A DNA stretch of 64,000 nt. It comes from Fimbriimonadales bacterium. GTDB lineage: Bacteria > Armatimonadota > Fimbriimonadia > Fimbriimonadales > ATM1. The position numbers were made by a program, and so were the translations under genes. Under the pieces are notes generated by a model, which searched no databases, was not told the origin of the DNA, and saw only the letters and a program-made list of their open reading frames with translations. Positions 1-9,058 of the stretch are shown piece by piece. The stretch spans positions 490,664-554,663 of the forward strand of contig DATMAR010000012.1 in NCBI GenBank assembly GCA_035559795.1, written 5' to 3'. Positions within the stretch are counted from its first letter, which is position 1; each line of letters begins with the position of its first letter.

Positions 1-191
1 GGTAATTTCACCCCGGCACGTCTTGCTTTGGATAAACCGATAGCAATCGCCTGTTTGGCAGAACGCACTCCGTGCTCTCCTTTGCGTACATGATGGATTT
101 CTTCACGAACGAATTCACCAGCTTGCGTTGTCGGGGATTTGCCGCGGCGTTTCGCTTTCTGCGCTCTTCGGATAGTCCGTTTTTCTGGCAT
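1..191 (-). CDS. Small basic protein, DUF6496-like (3' end outside window)
   Basis: Reading the minus strand from the ATG at 191 gives an open frame that runs off the left edge (63 residues visible). It begins MPEKRTIRRAQKAKRRGK, is very rich in Lys/Arg, and contains RSAKQAIAIGLSKARRAGVK, which matches the conserved tail of small DUF6496-type proteins as I remember them. Function of that family is not established; the charge suggests nucleic-acid binding, which is only inference. It is separated from the peptidase gene stop at 313 by an AT-rich spacer. The C-terminus is not visible. Confidence 0.55.
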   Translation of the reverse strand, partial: MPEKRTIRRAQKAKRRGKSPTTQAGEFVREEIHHVRKGEHGVRSAKQAIAIGLSKARRAGVKL

Positions 192-312
192 GTGTTTCTT
201 TACGCCAGGATGTGATACAGAGTTTCGTGTTATTTGAATAAAAACTCTAAATTTGAAAAAACTTTAAAAGTACATCTTGAGAATTTGAAAAAAAATCCTC
301 GAAAGTGTTTCG

Positions 313-1398
313 TTAGTAAACTCTCAATTCTTTAGGAGACTTCGTCAACACCTCTACGCCGTCTTTCGTAATCAGAACGTCGTCTTCGATGCGAACGCCG
401 CCGAATCCCTCGATGTAAACTCCCGGTTCTACAGTCCAAACTTGTCCTTCTTCCAAAACGTCTTTCGAGGTCGCATTCATTCTTCCGACATCATGAACCA
501 ACCTTCCCAACCCATGACCTAATCCATGTCCGAAATAAGAATCCAAATTGTATTTTGCTAATACATTTCTCGCCAAGGCATCTATTTCTTTCGCCCCCAC
601 CCCGGGTTTCATCGCATCTATTGCAGTCAATTGTGCTTCCAACACCGCATTATAAACTTCGCGTTGACGAACGCTCGCTTCACCGATAACGATGGTTCGC
701 GTTATATCACTGCAATATCCTTCATGACTTGCTCCGAAATCCAAGGTAACGAAATCTCCCTTTGCCAATTTCTTTTCGCTCGGTTCTCCGTGTGGCCTAG
801 AAGAACGCTCCCCACTCACGACAATCGGGTCGAATGCGTTTTTATCCCCTTGTCTACGGATATAAAACTCGATATCCAAAGCGATGTCGTATTCCGTGAC
901 ACCGGCTTGAAACATGCGCGATGCATGTTCGAAACACGCATCCGCGACTCCACAGGCATAGCGAATTTTTAAGATTTCCTCCTCAGATTTCACCATCCGC
1001 AATGGGTCTACGAGTTCCTTGACTGCCACGAACTCCACTTCCGGCATTTTTTCTTTCCATTGTTCGTAGGTCGCAACCGTTACGTATTCCGCTTCGAAAC
1101 CTAAATGCTTAATATTTCGCTTTTCCAATTCCTCTTGCAAAACTTCCACAGCGAGACGAGGGCTTTGAAAAATCACGATTTCTGCATTCTTCACCTGCTC
1201 CTTCGCTTGTTCACGATAGCGGCTATCGGAAATGAAAATATGTTCGCGATTCGTGACGATGCTCATTCCGTAACTCCCACTGAATCCCGTGAGCCAACGT
1301 ACGTTTTCGATATAGGAAATCAAAGCATTCTCGATTTCTTTTTCTCGCATGCGATTGCGCAAGCGTTCTAATGAGTTTAGTTTCGTAATGGTTTCCAT
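313..1398 (-). CDS. pepP: Xaa-Pro aminopeptidase / M24B metallopeptidase
   Basis: 361-residue cytoplasmic peptidase that removes an N-terminal residue preceding proline. An N-terminal creatinase-like domain (about 1-130) is followed by the pita-bread domain. The five metal ligands of the family are visible: D220 and D231 in the DFGASHEGYCSDITRT segment, H295 in GHGLGRLVHD, E324 in TVEPGVY and E338 in GGVRIED. Length is usual for short bacterial PepP/PepQ proteins; prolidase versus aminopeptidase P specificity cannot be told from this. The start is the ATG at 1398, one base after the aroQ stop, so it is the last gene of a four-gene operon. Confidence 0.93.
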   Translation of the reverse strand: METITKLNSLERLRNRMREKEIENALISYIENVRWLTGFSGSYGMSIVTNREHIFISDSRYREQAKEQVKNAEIVIFQSPRLAVEVLQEELEKRNIKHLGFEAEYVTVATYEQWKEKMPEVEFVAVKELVDPLRMVKSEEEILKIRYACGVADACFEHASRMFQAGVTEYDIALDIEFYIRRQGDKNAFDPIVVSGERSSRPHGEPSEKKLAKGDFVTLDFGASHEGYCSDITRTIVIGEASVRQREVYNAVLEAQLTAIDAMKPGVGAKEIDALARNVLAKYNLDSYFGHGLGHGLGRLVHDVGRMNATSKDVLEEGQVWTVEPGVYIEGFGGVRIEDDVLITKDGVEVLTKSPKELRVY

Positions 1399-1399
1399 T

Positions 1400-1852
1400 T
1401 TATAAAATTCTATCCAAAAGGTCGTTCAAAGCGTCTATTGCCAAAATGTACCCGTATCCGCCGAAACCGGAAATCACTCCGACCGCGATATCCGAAATCA
1501 CGGAATGCTTTCGAAATTCCTCCCTCGCATAAATATTGCTCAAGTGAACTTCGACAATCGGCAATTTCACGGCAACCAAGGCGTCTCGTAGCGAAATGGA
1601 ATAATGCCCGAGCCCCCCCGGATTGATTACGATTCCAGACGCCCAACCTCGATGCTCGTGGATGAAATCGATCAATTTCCCTTCGTGATTGCTTTGCAAT
1701 ATCCGAACTTCGAAGCCGATATCCGTCGCATGCTTTCGAATATCTTCGTCTATCTCTGCAAGGGTCGTCGTCCCGTAGACATCTAATTCGCGCTGTCCCG
1801 TTAAATTCAAATTAGGACCGTGCAGAATCAACGCGCGTTTCGGTTCAGGCAT
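1400..1852 (-). CDS. aroQ: 3-dehydroquinate dehydratase, type II
   Basis: 150 residues, the normal length for type II dehydroquinases, which convert 3-dehydroquinate to 3-dehydroshikimate in the shikimate pathway as dodecamers. The N-terminal [19 protein letters not shown] carries the catalytic Arg21 and Tyr26 on the flexible lid; NPGGLGHYS and VEVHLSN supply substrate-binding Asn, Ser, Glu and His. The start ATG overlaps the end of the upstream Trm112-like frame by 8 bp, implying translational coupling. aroE lies elsewhere in the window (53.6-54.4 kb), so the pathway genes are scattered. Confidence 0.95.
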   Translation of the reverse strand: MPEPKRALILHGPNLNLTGQRELDVYGTTTLAEIDEDIRKHATDIGFEVRILQSNHEGKLIDFIHEHRGWASGIVINPGGLGHYSISLRDALVAVKLPIVEVHLSNIYAREEFRKHSVISDIAVGVISGFGGYGYILAIDALNDLLDRIL

Positions 1853-2057
1853 CCCGTTCTCCCAATTCTTTTTTCCATTCCGTTTCAGAAACCGCTTCCT
1901 CTACCAATAAATGCGGAATACCTTCTACGATGCGATAGCCGTAGCGGCATTCCGTGCAAACGAGAAACTCTCCACGCAGTTCGAGCGCTGGCCTCGACTC
2001 GCATCGAGGACATCCTAAGATCTCGAGAAGTTTTTCGTCTATCATTTTTTCGGTCAT
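1845..2057 (-). CDS. Trm112/YcaR-family zinc-binding protein
   Basis: 70 residues from ATG 2057, [19 protein letters not shown]. The ATG overlaps the glycosyltransferase stop as ATGA, which decides this start over an earlier in-frame ATG lying inside the upstream gene. Family pattern: CPxC near residue 17, then CTEC near 38 and a GIPHLL tail, as in UPF0434/Trm112 proteins. Eukaryotic Trm112 activates methyltransferases; bacterial members are of uncertain role and often sit beside glycosyltransferase or lipid A genes. Here it lies between a GT4 enzyme and aroQ. Confidence 0.82.
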   Translation of the reverse strand: MTEKMIDEKLLEILGCPRCESRPALELRGEFLVCTECRYGYRIVEGIPHLLVEEAVSETEWKKELGERDA

Positions 2058-3139
2058 CCCACTACTTCTCGGTATACCTCTAAAGTCAATTCTGCTGTCT
2101 TTTGCCAATTGAAAAGTTTCGCTCGTGCGAAGCCTTTCTCTTTCAATTCGGAAATCTTACTCGAATCGGCTAAAAGCGCTCGTATAGCCTCTGCCCATGC
2201 TTCCGCGGTCATGTTTTCCATTGTTACTGCGGCATCACCTGCCACTTCGCACAAGCCTCCCGCAACGCTCGTGATGACAGGAGTTCCACAGGCGAAAGCC
2301 TCCAACACAGTCAGTCCGAACCCTTCGTATAAACTCGGACACAAATAAATATCTGCAGCGGTATAAAGCGCAGGAAGGTCTTCATCGCTCACGTATCCCA
2401 AAAATCGAACGCGAGGATGATAAGGTTCGTCCCCCCACCCTGCTTTTCCAACTACGTAGAGTTTGTGCGGTATGAACACCGGCAAAAATCTCATCGCTTG
2501 AATAACGAGCGCGATGTTCTTCCTTGGCCAACGCGTTCCAACGCATAAAAGATAAGGTCTTTCGACTCCGTATTTTTTCAGCACTTCTGAAATTTCTTTC
2601 TCATTACGGGGAAAAAAATTTTCGTTCACGCCAAGCGGTGTAACAGAAACCTTATTTTCAGGAATGTTCAAATAACGGACGATATCCTTTTTGCTCGCCT
2701 CGGAGACTGTGATGACTTTTTTTGCCCGTTTTGCCGAGCCGGGAACGAAAGTTCTCAAAAGAAACCGGTCTTTGAAACGAAACCATTCAGGATGCAGAAA
2801 AAAACTCACATCGTGAATGGTCGTGATGCCATTCTTGGCGAATGGGCTCAGAGTGTATTGAGTGTGAAATGCCTCCGCACCCAGTTTCTTCGCCAACAAA
2901 GGCATCGTAACCCAACTCAACCACCTTTTCGGATATTTCGGAAGGGTTACTAAACGAAAGTTTTCTGACGACAAGTTTATTTCTTTCGGCGAATTCTGAG
3001 ATAAGAGAAGGAATTCGAATTCGTGTTCGATACGAGAAAGCGCTCGAACGAGATTCGTCCAATAAACGGAATCCCCCGTATACGTTCCACCGATGAGGGT
3101 CGCATCTAATGCGATGATGCGACTATTTCTTTGAGCCAT
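2054..3139 (-). CDS. Family 4 glycosyltransferase
   Basis: 361 residues with the two Rossmann-like halves of GT-B enzymes. The N-terminus RIIALDATLIGGTYTGD is typical of GT4 mannosyl/glucosyl transferases, and the C-terminal donor-binding block EGFGLTVLEAFACGTPVI (about residues 275-292) holds the EX7E motif. It should transfer a sugar from a nucleotide donor in the cytoplasm to a polysaccharide or lipid acceptor; donor and acceptor cannot be told. It is the first gene of the operon; upstream lies a short triple repeat shared with the divergent 3243 gene. Confidence 0.85.
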   Translation of the reverse strand: MAQRNSRIIALDATLIGGTYTGDSVYWTNLVRALSRIEHEFEFLLLSQNSPKEINLSSENFRLVTLPKYPKRWLSWVTMPLLAKKLGAEAFHTQYTLSPFAKNGITTIHDVSFFLHPEWFRFKDRFLLRTFVPGSAKRAKKVITVSEASKKDIVRYLNIPENKVSVTPLGVNENFFPRNEKEISEVLKKYGVERPYLLCVGTRWPRKNIALVIQAMRFLPVFIPHKLYVVGKAGWGDEPYHPRVRFLGYVSDEDLPALYTAADIYLCPSLYEGFGLTVLEAFACGTPVITSVAGGLCEVAGDAAVTMENMTAEAWAEAIRALLADSSKISELKEKGFARAKLFNWQKTAELTLEVYREVVG

Positions 3140-3154
3140 TTTCCCGTATACATT

Positions 3155-3210
3155 GGTAAACTTTTCGATTCACCGGTAAACTTTTTTCGATCCACCGGTA
3201 AACTATAGAA
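3155..3210. repeat. Three imperfect tandem copies of a 20-22 bp unit
   Basis: Copies starting at 3155, 3175 and 3197 share GGTAAACTTTTCGAT and the CACC end; the third copy is cut after GGTAAACTATAGAA. They fill the 103-bp gap between two divergent genes. The third copy contains TATAGA-like sequence that could be a -10 element for the rightward gene, so the array could be an operator. Only the repetition is seen; the role is inference. Confidence 0.7.
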
Positions 3211-3242
3211 TAAATTCTCCTCGAAAACTTGTTAATCGAATC

Positions 3243-3611
3243 ATGAAAGGAAAAACGAACAGCCTCGTGCTAGGCACTATCTTAGTTCTATTTCTGGGCA
3301 TTGTCTTCTTCCTCCAAGCGCAAACCTCCCCGTTCGAGGAAGGTGGCTATGACCGTCATTCTCCTCCGCCCCCTGAGCCTGAAAAGCCCTCTTGGAAGGA
3401 ACAGATGGCAAATATCACCGAGCCCCCGAAAATCAACCCTAATGCAATAGCACCCTCCATGGACACACTCAAGGCGCATCTCGCAGGAAATCGAGGCTTT
3501 ACTCAAACCGTCCCTATCACGGGAAAAACTGCGGAAGAAAAATTCAAACCACAAAGCGACGACACAACTCCGCAAGGCAGATTCTGGGAAAAGACTAACA
3601 AGAACCGCTAA
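3243..3611 (+). CDS. Hypothetical single-pass membrane or secreted protein
   Basis: 122 residues. The first 28 residues form a Lys-positive start plus a hydrophobic stretch (LVLGTILVLFLGIVFFLQA) that may be an uncleaved anchor or signal peptide. The rest is hydrophilic and proline-rich (PPPPEPEKP near residue 40) without a recognisable domain. It lies 86 bp before ftsK on the same strand. No strong ribosome-binding site is seen before ATG 3243. I do not recognise a family. Confidence 0.6.
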   Translation: MKGKTNSLVLGTILVLFLGIVFFLQAQTSPFEEGGYDRHSPPPPEPEKPSWKEQMANITEPPKINPNAIAPSMDTLKAHLAGNRGFTQTVPITGKTAEEKFKPQSDDTTPQGRFWEKTNKNR

Positions 3612-3683
3612 TTTTCCCAAGGAAAGACCAATTTGTTCTATAATTCCTGTGGGCTAAGCCACTTTGGATATTAGTTCGCCGTC

Positions 3684-3690
3684 AAGGAGG
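3684..3690 (+). promoter_or_regulatory. Shine-Dalgarno deciding the TTG start of ftsK
   Basis: AAGGAGG lies 7 bases before TTG 3698. The nearby ATG at 3691 is in another frame and touches the SD, so TTG is the only start with a well-spaced site. Confidence 0.75.
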
Positions 3691-3697
3691 ATGGCAG

Positions 3698-5854
3698 TTG
3701 AGCACTTCTACGAAACCCATGCGCGTAGTTAGGCGCGGAAAACAAGATTCGCCACAACGTCTTTTCGACGTCCTCGGAATACTCCTCATCGCCTCGGCTG
3801 TGATTACCTTCATAAGCCTCCTTAGCCCGAATGCGGGCGTTCTCGGAGGTTTCATGGAAAGGTTTTTCCATCTTGCTTTTGGTACTGCCGCTTGGGTTTT
3901 CCCTATAGCCCTTTTTGCCTTCGGAATCGCCATCATCGTAGGTAAAAGGACGCTTTCATTCGGAGCAATGATTTGGGGGGCGTTGCTTTTGATTTTTGCG
4001 ATTCTCGGCTTTATCGCCAGGCCTACCGCTACAGGAGATTATTTCGACCCTCAAACCGTAACAGCGACCGGAGGCTACATCGGTGCTTTGACAGGATGGG
4101 CTTTTCATAAACTCTTAGGCGATGCGAAATGGGTCGGTCTTGGTGCTCTCGCTATGGTCGCGGCGATTCTGTGCGTGAATGTTCCTCTGCAAGTTCTTCT
4201 GGAAAACATCCGTTCCCGTATGCAGGACATTGCGAAGAGACCTTCTTCGAAATGGAAGGGAAATCACAAACCCAAAGAACGACCACGAGCCGTCGTCGAA
4301 ATGCCCGTAGAAGAACCCCAAAAAGAAAGGAAAGCGCCAAAACCGAAAACCGAAGAGCGTTTTCAAGAAGACCCGAATCAGACGAAAGAGCCTACGCCTC
4401 CCCGAACAGAAATCATTCCCAAAGAAGGTTACTCTCTGCCCCCCCTTACGATTCTGGACGCTCCGGAAGCCCCCCCGAAACGTTCTCAATCGGAAATTCA
4501 ACAAAACATCCAGATTTTGGAATCCACGCTCGAAGAATTCGGAATCGAAGCGAACGTCGTCGAAATCGCCAATGGCCCGACCCTCACACGCTACGAAATC
4601 CAGTTAGGTCCCGGAATCCGAGTATCGCGAATCAAAAGTTTGGCAGACAACCTTGCAATGAGCCTTGCCGCAAGCCACGTTCGAGTAGAAGCCCCGATTC
4701 CCGGTAAAGCGGCAATAGGTGTCGAAGTTCCTAACGCAAAACGCGCAATCGTCCGCCTTCGACAGGTAGCCGAGTCTCCGGAATTCCTGAATTCAGAAAG
4801 CAAATTGACTTTTTGTTTAGGACAAAATGTAGGGGGGGGAAATATCGTAGCGGATTTAGCACAAATGCCGCACCTGCTCATCAGCGGTGCTACGAATAGC
4901 GGTAAATCCATCTGCTTAGCCTCTTTGATCACGAGCCTCCTCTTAAGGAATACACCGAAAGACGTGCGTTTCATGCTTCTCGACCCGAAACGCGTAGAAC
5001 TTTCCCTCTTCGATGGAATACCCCATTTAGTCTGCCCGGTGGTTACGGATATCAAACAAATGCCCGTCGCCTTGCGAGAAATTTGGAGAGAAATGGATAG
5101 AAGATACGACCTTTTCGCAGCAGCGAAAACCAGAAACATCGCTGCATACAACGAACAAGCCTCTTTTGCAGAAAAAATTCCTTACATCGTCGTCGTGATA
5201 GACGAACTTGCCGACCTCATGATTCAATCAGCGAAAGAAGTGGAAGACTCCATATGCAGAATCGCTCAACTTGCACGAGCGACGGGAATTCATTTAATCA
5301 TTGCCACGCAACGTCCGAGTGTAGACGTCATCACAGGAACGATAAAGGCGAACATCAGCAGTCGAATCGCTTTCGCCGTTTCGAGTCAAGTGGATTCGCG
5401 TACGATTCTCGATTCCACCGGAGCAGAAAATCTCATCGGGCAAGGAGATTTGCTCTTCTTACCGATTGATGCAAATAAACCCACTCGAGTGCAAGGATGT
5501 TATGTTTCGGAAGAGGAAGTCGAACGCATCGTTCAATTCTGGAAAGCCCAGGCGCCCCCCCAATATATCCTCGATCCAGCTTCCGCCGTGATAGAACGAG
5601 AAGAAGCAAGGCTTCTCGTCGAAGAAACCGAAGACCCGTTTTGGGAAGATGCAGTGCGATGGGTCGCTGAACGAGGACAAGCGAGTACATCCATGCTCCA
5701 GCGACGCTTTTCTATCGGCTTTCAAAGGGCATCGCGTTTGTTGGATATGATGGAAGAGCGTGGCATCGTCGCACCACGCGACGGTCCGAGGCCAAGAGAA
5801 GTATTGATTAGCCCTATGGAAGTAGACGAGGTTCTAAGAAACAGCCCTGGTTGA
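3698..5854 (+). CDS. ftsK: DNA translocase FtsK/SpoIIIE
   Basis: 718 residues. Four predicted membrane helices (about 20-170) are followed by a charged Pro/Lys/Glu linker (about 180-240) and the RecA-like motor. Walker A GATNSGKS lies near residue 400 and Walker B VVVIDELADL near 500. The C-terminal 70 residues form the winged-helix gamma domain that reads KOPS/SRS-type sequences (QRRFSIGFQRASRLLDMMEERG). It pumps chromosomal DNA through the division septum. The linker is short compared with E. coli FtsK, more like SpoIIIE. Start is TTG with an excellent SD. Confidence 0.95.
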   Translation: MSTSTKPMRVVRRGKQDSPQRLFDVLGILLIASAVITFISLLSPNAGVLGGFMERFFHLAFGTAAWVFPIALFAFGIAIIVGKRTLSFGAMIWGALLLIFAILGFIARPTATGDYFDPQTVTATGGYIGALTGWAFHKLLGDAKWVGLGALAMVAAILCVNVPLQVLLENIRSRMQDIAKRPSSKWKGNHKPKERPRAVVEMPVEEPQKERKAPKPKTEERFQEDPNQTKEPTPPRTEIIPKEGYSLPPLTILDAPEAPPKRSQSEIQQNIQILESTLEEFGIEANVVEIANGPTLTRYEIQLGPGIRVSRIKSLADNLAMSLAASHVRVEAPIPGKAAIGVEVPNAKRAIVRLRQVAESPEFLNSESKLTFCLGQNVGGGNIVADLAQMPHLLISGATNSGKSICLASLITSLLLRNTPKDVRFMLLDPKRVELSLFDGIPHLVCPVVTDIKQMPVALREIWREMDRRYDLFAAAKTRNIAAYNEQASFAEKIPYIVVVIDELADLMIQSAKEVEDSICRIAQLARATGIHLIIATQRPSVDVITGTIKANISSRIAFAVSSQVDSRTILDSTGAENLIGQGDLLFLPIDANKPTRVQGCYVSEEEVERIVQFWKAQAPPQYILDPASAVIEREEARLLVEETEDPFWEDAVRWVAERGQASTSMLQRRFSIGFQRASRLLDMMEERGIVAPRDGPRPREVLISPMEVDEVLRNSPG

Positions 5855-5923
5855 CATAACATAAAAAACTCAACAGGTAACACTCAAAAACATCGCGACG
5901 CTCTCGTCCTGTAAAATCTCCAC

Positions 5924-6508
5924 GTGAACGAACGCGCGAAAAACGCACTAAATACGCTACTCGAAGGGAATCGTCGTTTCGTCAACGAAAAACCAAAATT
6001 ATTTACCTACGACATGTATGCGCGACAACTCCTTGCAAAAGAACAAAAGCCAATTGCATGCGTTATCGCCTGTTCCGACAGTAGAGTATCACCAGAAATC
6101 ATTTTCGACCAGCCGCTCGGTTCCCTTTTCGTATGCAGAGTGCCGGGCAATGTAGCATCAGAAAGCGCTAAATGGTGCGTCGAAATTGCAATTTTAAATT
6201 TCGATGTATCGCTTATCGCCGTAGTCGGGCACACTGACTGCCTCGCGGTGAAATCCGTATTAGAAGGAACTTACCCTTCGACCAGCGGCGAACTAAGTAT
6301 GAATATACTTCCAGCAGTTCTGCGAGCGAAAAAAGAAACATCTGACATCTTCGCACGCGCGATCAAAGAGAACGTTCTCCACACTATAGAACAATTGACA
6401 GCAGAATGCCCCCCTCTCCATCAACGCATCACCATCGGCACTGCTACATGTATTCCAATGCTTTACGATATGGAATCGGGAATAGCAAGCGTTATCAACT
6501 CGACATAA
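5924..6508 (+). CDS. Beta-class carbonic anhydrase
   Basis: 194 residues. Zinc ligands C50, H103 and C106 and the D52-R54 dyad are visible in CSDSRVSPE and VGHTDC, giving reversible CO2 hydration in the cytoplasm. The start used is GTG 5924; no clear SD precedes it. The gene stands alone, 69 bp after ftsK and convergent with the gene at 6589. Confidence 0.93.
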   Translation: MNERAKNALNTLLEGNRRFVNEKPKLFTYDMYARQLLAKEQKPIACVIACSDSRVSPEIIFDQPLGSLFVCRVPGNVASESAKWCVEIAILNFDVSLIAVVGHTDCLAVKSVLEGTYPSTSGELSMNILPAVLRAKKETSDIFARAIKENVLHTIEQLTAECPPLHQRITIGTATCIPMLYDMESGIASVINST

Positions 6509-6588
6509 AATAAAATAGGATTACATAAGTGGCTATAAAGCCACAATCTCCATAAGATTCTAAAAACATATTCGGAGTTTTTGAAAGG

Positions 6589-7677
6589 TTACTTCGGTAA
6601 GATCAAAAGTGCGTTCGCAATTTTTCTTTTCGGTTTTCTCAAGTACTTTCCGTTCCACCAAAGTCCACTCGAGCCCCCACCGTCTAAACCGATTGCATCT
6701 TTTGAGCCTAAAATGCGCATAATTTGCGCCAAATCCTCCATCTTTCCGTGCGTTGCCACGAAAAGCAATCTTTTATCTGCAGTAACTCCGATCGCGCTTC
6801 GCAGTGCCGATTTCGTTAAAATTTTCGGGCTCGAAAACCCCTCTTTTTTCGCATCCAAAACTATCTTTCCATCTTTCAATAAGACAGGACCGCACGCAAT
6901 CACTTCCGTAACTCCTTCCAGCAAACCCGGCGCATCGTTTTTCAACACGATTCGATAATCTACTTCCTGTCCTATTTCGAAACGGTCGAAGGTTTTATCT
7001 TTCACGCCTTTCACGTAAATGACGAAACCACCATCCGGAATCGGCTGCGATTCTTTACTAATTGCAATCACTTTGCCGTACCCAGAAACCGCAATTTGCT
7101 TATCCCCGTATAATCCTGTCTCGTCCCCCCATGCTTTCGTGAAAATCGTAACTGTATTCGCAGTCGGAAAACGATTGATCCAAAACGCATACCAATAATT
7201 CGGTGCATCGTAACTTCCGTTGCGAGAACCCTCGATTTTGAAAGAAAGCCGTTCCACACGAGCATCGCCATTTGCAGTGAATAACATCGCAGAACCGATG
7301 TTGCTGACATGCACCCATTCGCCATCCGTCATAAGCGCATTCGTGGGATTTTTCTTCGGCAAATCGGAATATGCATCGAAAAAACTTCCGTTGATAGCCG
7401 CGAGGGCACCTTTTCGCGATGCCATCGTTCCCAAATCTTCCACTCTCCCGATGGTATCACCCGCAATTTGCAACTTTACACGCGTTTGTTCGAGATTGGC
7501 AGAAATATAAAGCGCGCGAAAAGGCTTCCCTCTCAAGTTTATCGTCAACTCTCCCGACCTCGCGCCAGCACGTGGATTATAAGAAGTGTCTGCACGAGGA
7601 TTAGAAAAGGAAAGCAAAATAAGGTTTTCGAAAACGAAAACGCTCGCTACAATTAAAACGAATGATGTTCGCGACAT
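6589..7677 (-). CDS. Secreted phosphodiester glycosidase family protein (DUF2233/NAGPA-like)
   Basis: 362 residues with an N-terminal signal/anchor (SFVLIVASVFVFENLILLSF). The core has AAINGSFFDA, TDGEWVH and the C-terminal GLDGGGSSGLWWNG block characteristic of the phosphodiester glycosidase superfamily, related to the enzyme that uncovers mannose-6-phosphate and to YngK-type proteins. Bacterial members may trim sugar phosphodiesters of the envelope; the substrate here is unknown. Monocistronic, with 460 bp of non-coding DNA upstream. Confidence 0.85.
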   Translation of the reverse strand: MSRTSFVLIVASVFVFENLILLSFSNPRADTSYNPRAGARSGELTINLRGKPFRALYISANLEQTRVKLQIAGDTIGRVEDLGTMASRKGALAAINGSFFDAYSDLPKKNPTNALMTDGEWVHVSNIGSAMLFTANGDARVERLSFKIEGSRNGSYDAPNYWYAFWINRFPTANTVTIFTKAWGDETGLYGDKQIAVSGYGKVIAISKESQPIPDGGFVIYVKGVKDKTFDRFEIGQEVDYRIVLKNDAPGLLEGVTEVIACGPVLLKDGKIVLDAKKEGFSSPKILTKSALRSAIGVTADKRLLFVATHGKMEDLAQIMRILGSKDAIGLDGGGSSGLWWNGKYLRKPKRKIANALLILPK

Positions 7678-8137
7678 AAACTATAACAAACCCTGCCTTG
7701 CCAATCACCCCGAATACTGCCTATTTCTCTAACACATCCTACATCTTTCATTATAGGCTTTCTTTTTATAGGCAGTCAGTATTTTCATCCTTTGACGTTC
7801 CGTTAGAAGAAAAAGTTTTTTCAATTTTTTTGATTTTCTCGAATTCCCTGATTCCTCGAATTTCTCTACTCGAACCGTTTTTTTATAACCGTTTCCTCGC
7901 AATATTACTGTATTTTCGAAGAAATCTCACGAAGAAAAGGTTTTTTAAAATTAAATGCCCCGGCGCTGGGGAGGTCGGGATGAGGGTTGCGCCGGGGCGT
8001 ACGGTGAGGAGGGATGGAAATCTTTGTGCCCCTACTTTTCCTCGTTCAAATGTTTTATACCCCTATCACCAATTTCTGTCAAGAAAGTCCATCATAAAAA
8101 TACGTGTTTTTTTTAAAAAAACATGTTTCTTTAGTCA
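7678..8137. other. 460-bp intergenic region with a GC-rich palindrome
   Basis: No convincing gene: a plus-strand open frame from 7698 has low-complexity Phe/Ser/Arg composition and no SD. The region is pyrimidine-rich and AT-rich except for a GC-rich inverted repeat at 7957-7998. An AT-rich near-palindrome around 8100-8126 follows the fmt stop and may help end that transcript. Confidence 0.7.
7957..7998. repeat. Inverted repeat, 10-bp perfect arms
   Basis: GCCCCGGCGC at 7957-7966 is the exact reverse complement of GCGCCGGGGC at 7989-7998, with a 22-base G-rich loop. It stands out in an AT-rich spacer. Possibly a dispersed extragenic palindrome; no T-run follows on either strand, so a classical terminator is unlikely. 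Confidence 0.7.
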
Positions 8138-9058
8138 CTATTTCGAAATAAAATCCCCGATTCGTAAACGGTAACCATTAACAAAATCTTTTCCAGTCAT
8201 CGGCTTACGTCCTGCAATCTGGACGCGCTGTAAACGCAAAGAGTTCGAAAGAAAACTAACCACCACACTCTCACCTTCTATCGCAAGCACTATGCCTGCT
8301 TTCTCCGCCCGCAACTCACTCCGTTTCGCCTCGAGTATTTTCATTCGCCCGAAACGTGTTTCGAGATACGCTCCAGGATTCGGAGTCACGGCTCGGAACC
8401 GACGATATGCATCCTCTGCATCCATTTCGAAGTGCAGCTCGCCATCCTTCGATGTAAGTTTCGGAGCTAACGATGCCTTCCCTTCGTCTTGTGGAGTCCG
8501 CGGATAATCTCCCGACACGATCCTTGGCATCCATTCCAGTGCCATCTTGGCTCCGAGTTCGCTTAATCGCTTCGCCAATTCTCCTGCGGTTTCGTCTGGA
8601 AAGATTTCCGTTTTCTCTTGCGCAATGATATCGCCGGTGTCCATCCCCGCATCCATCTGCATAATGGTGATTCCTGTCTCCGTCTCTCCGTTCAAAATCG
8701 CCCACGCAATAGGGGCAGCCCCGCGATACTTCGGTAGAAGTGATGCGTGGATATTGATTCCCCCACGCTTAGCGGACTCTAAAAGTTTCACGGGCATGAT
8801 TTGTCCGTATGCAACTACTAAAAGAGCATCAGGATTTAGGGAACGAATCCGTGCGATAAATTCCTCGTCTCGACATTTTTCCGGTGTCTCCACAGGCAAG
8901 CCCAATTCCAATGCTGCTTTTTTCACAGGCGTCGGAAGAAGACTCCCTCCTCGTCCCGATGGTCTATCCGGTTGACTTACCACGAGCAGAAAGTGCTCTT
9001 TCAATGCCTTGAGGGTAGGTATGGCGAACTCGGAAGAGCCGAAAAAGACCAATCGCAC
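8138..9058 (-). CDS. fmt: Methionyl-tRNA formyltransferase
   Basis: 306 residues. Transfers a formyl group from 10-formyl-THF to initiator Met-tRNA. Start is GTG 9058, directly abutting the def stop. The catalytic Asn-His-Asp set is visible: NIHASLLPKYRGAAP followed by the MDAGMDTGDI segment. The C-terminal OB-like tRNA-binding domain occupies about residues 205-306. The def-fmt order on one strand is a classic bacterial pair. Confidence 0.96.
   Translation of the reverse strand: MRLVFFGSSEFAIPTLKALKEHFLLVVSQPDRPSGRGGSLLPTPVKKAALELGLPVETPEKCRDEEFIARIRSLNPDALLVVAYGQIMPVKLLESAKRGGINIHASLLPKYRGAAPIAWAILNGETETGITIMQMDAGMDTGDIIAQEKTEIFPDETAGELAKRLSELGAKMALEWMPRIVSGDYPRTPQDEGKASLAPKLTSKDGELHFEMDAEDAYRRFRAVTPNPGAYLETRFGRMKILEAKRSELRAEKAGIVLAIEGESVVVSFLSNSLRLQRVQIAGRKPMTGKDFVNGYRLRIGDFISK

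Noticed and set aside
7698-8174. Plus-strand open frame in the 7.7-8.1 kb spacer
   Set aside because: Low-complexity composition, no SD, runs into fmt on the opposite strand.
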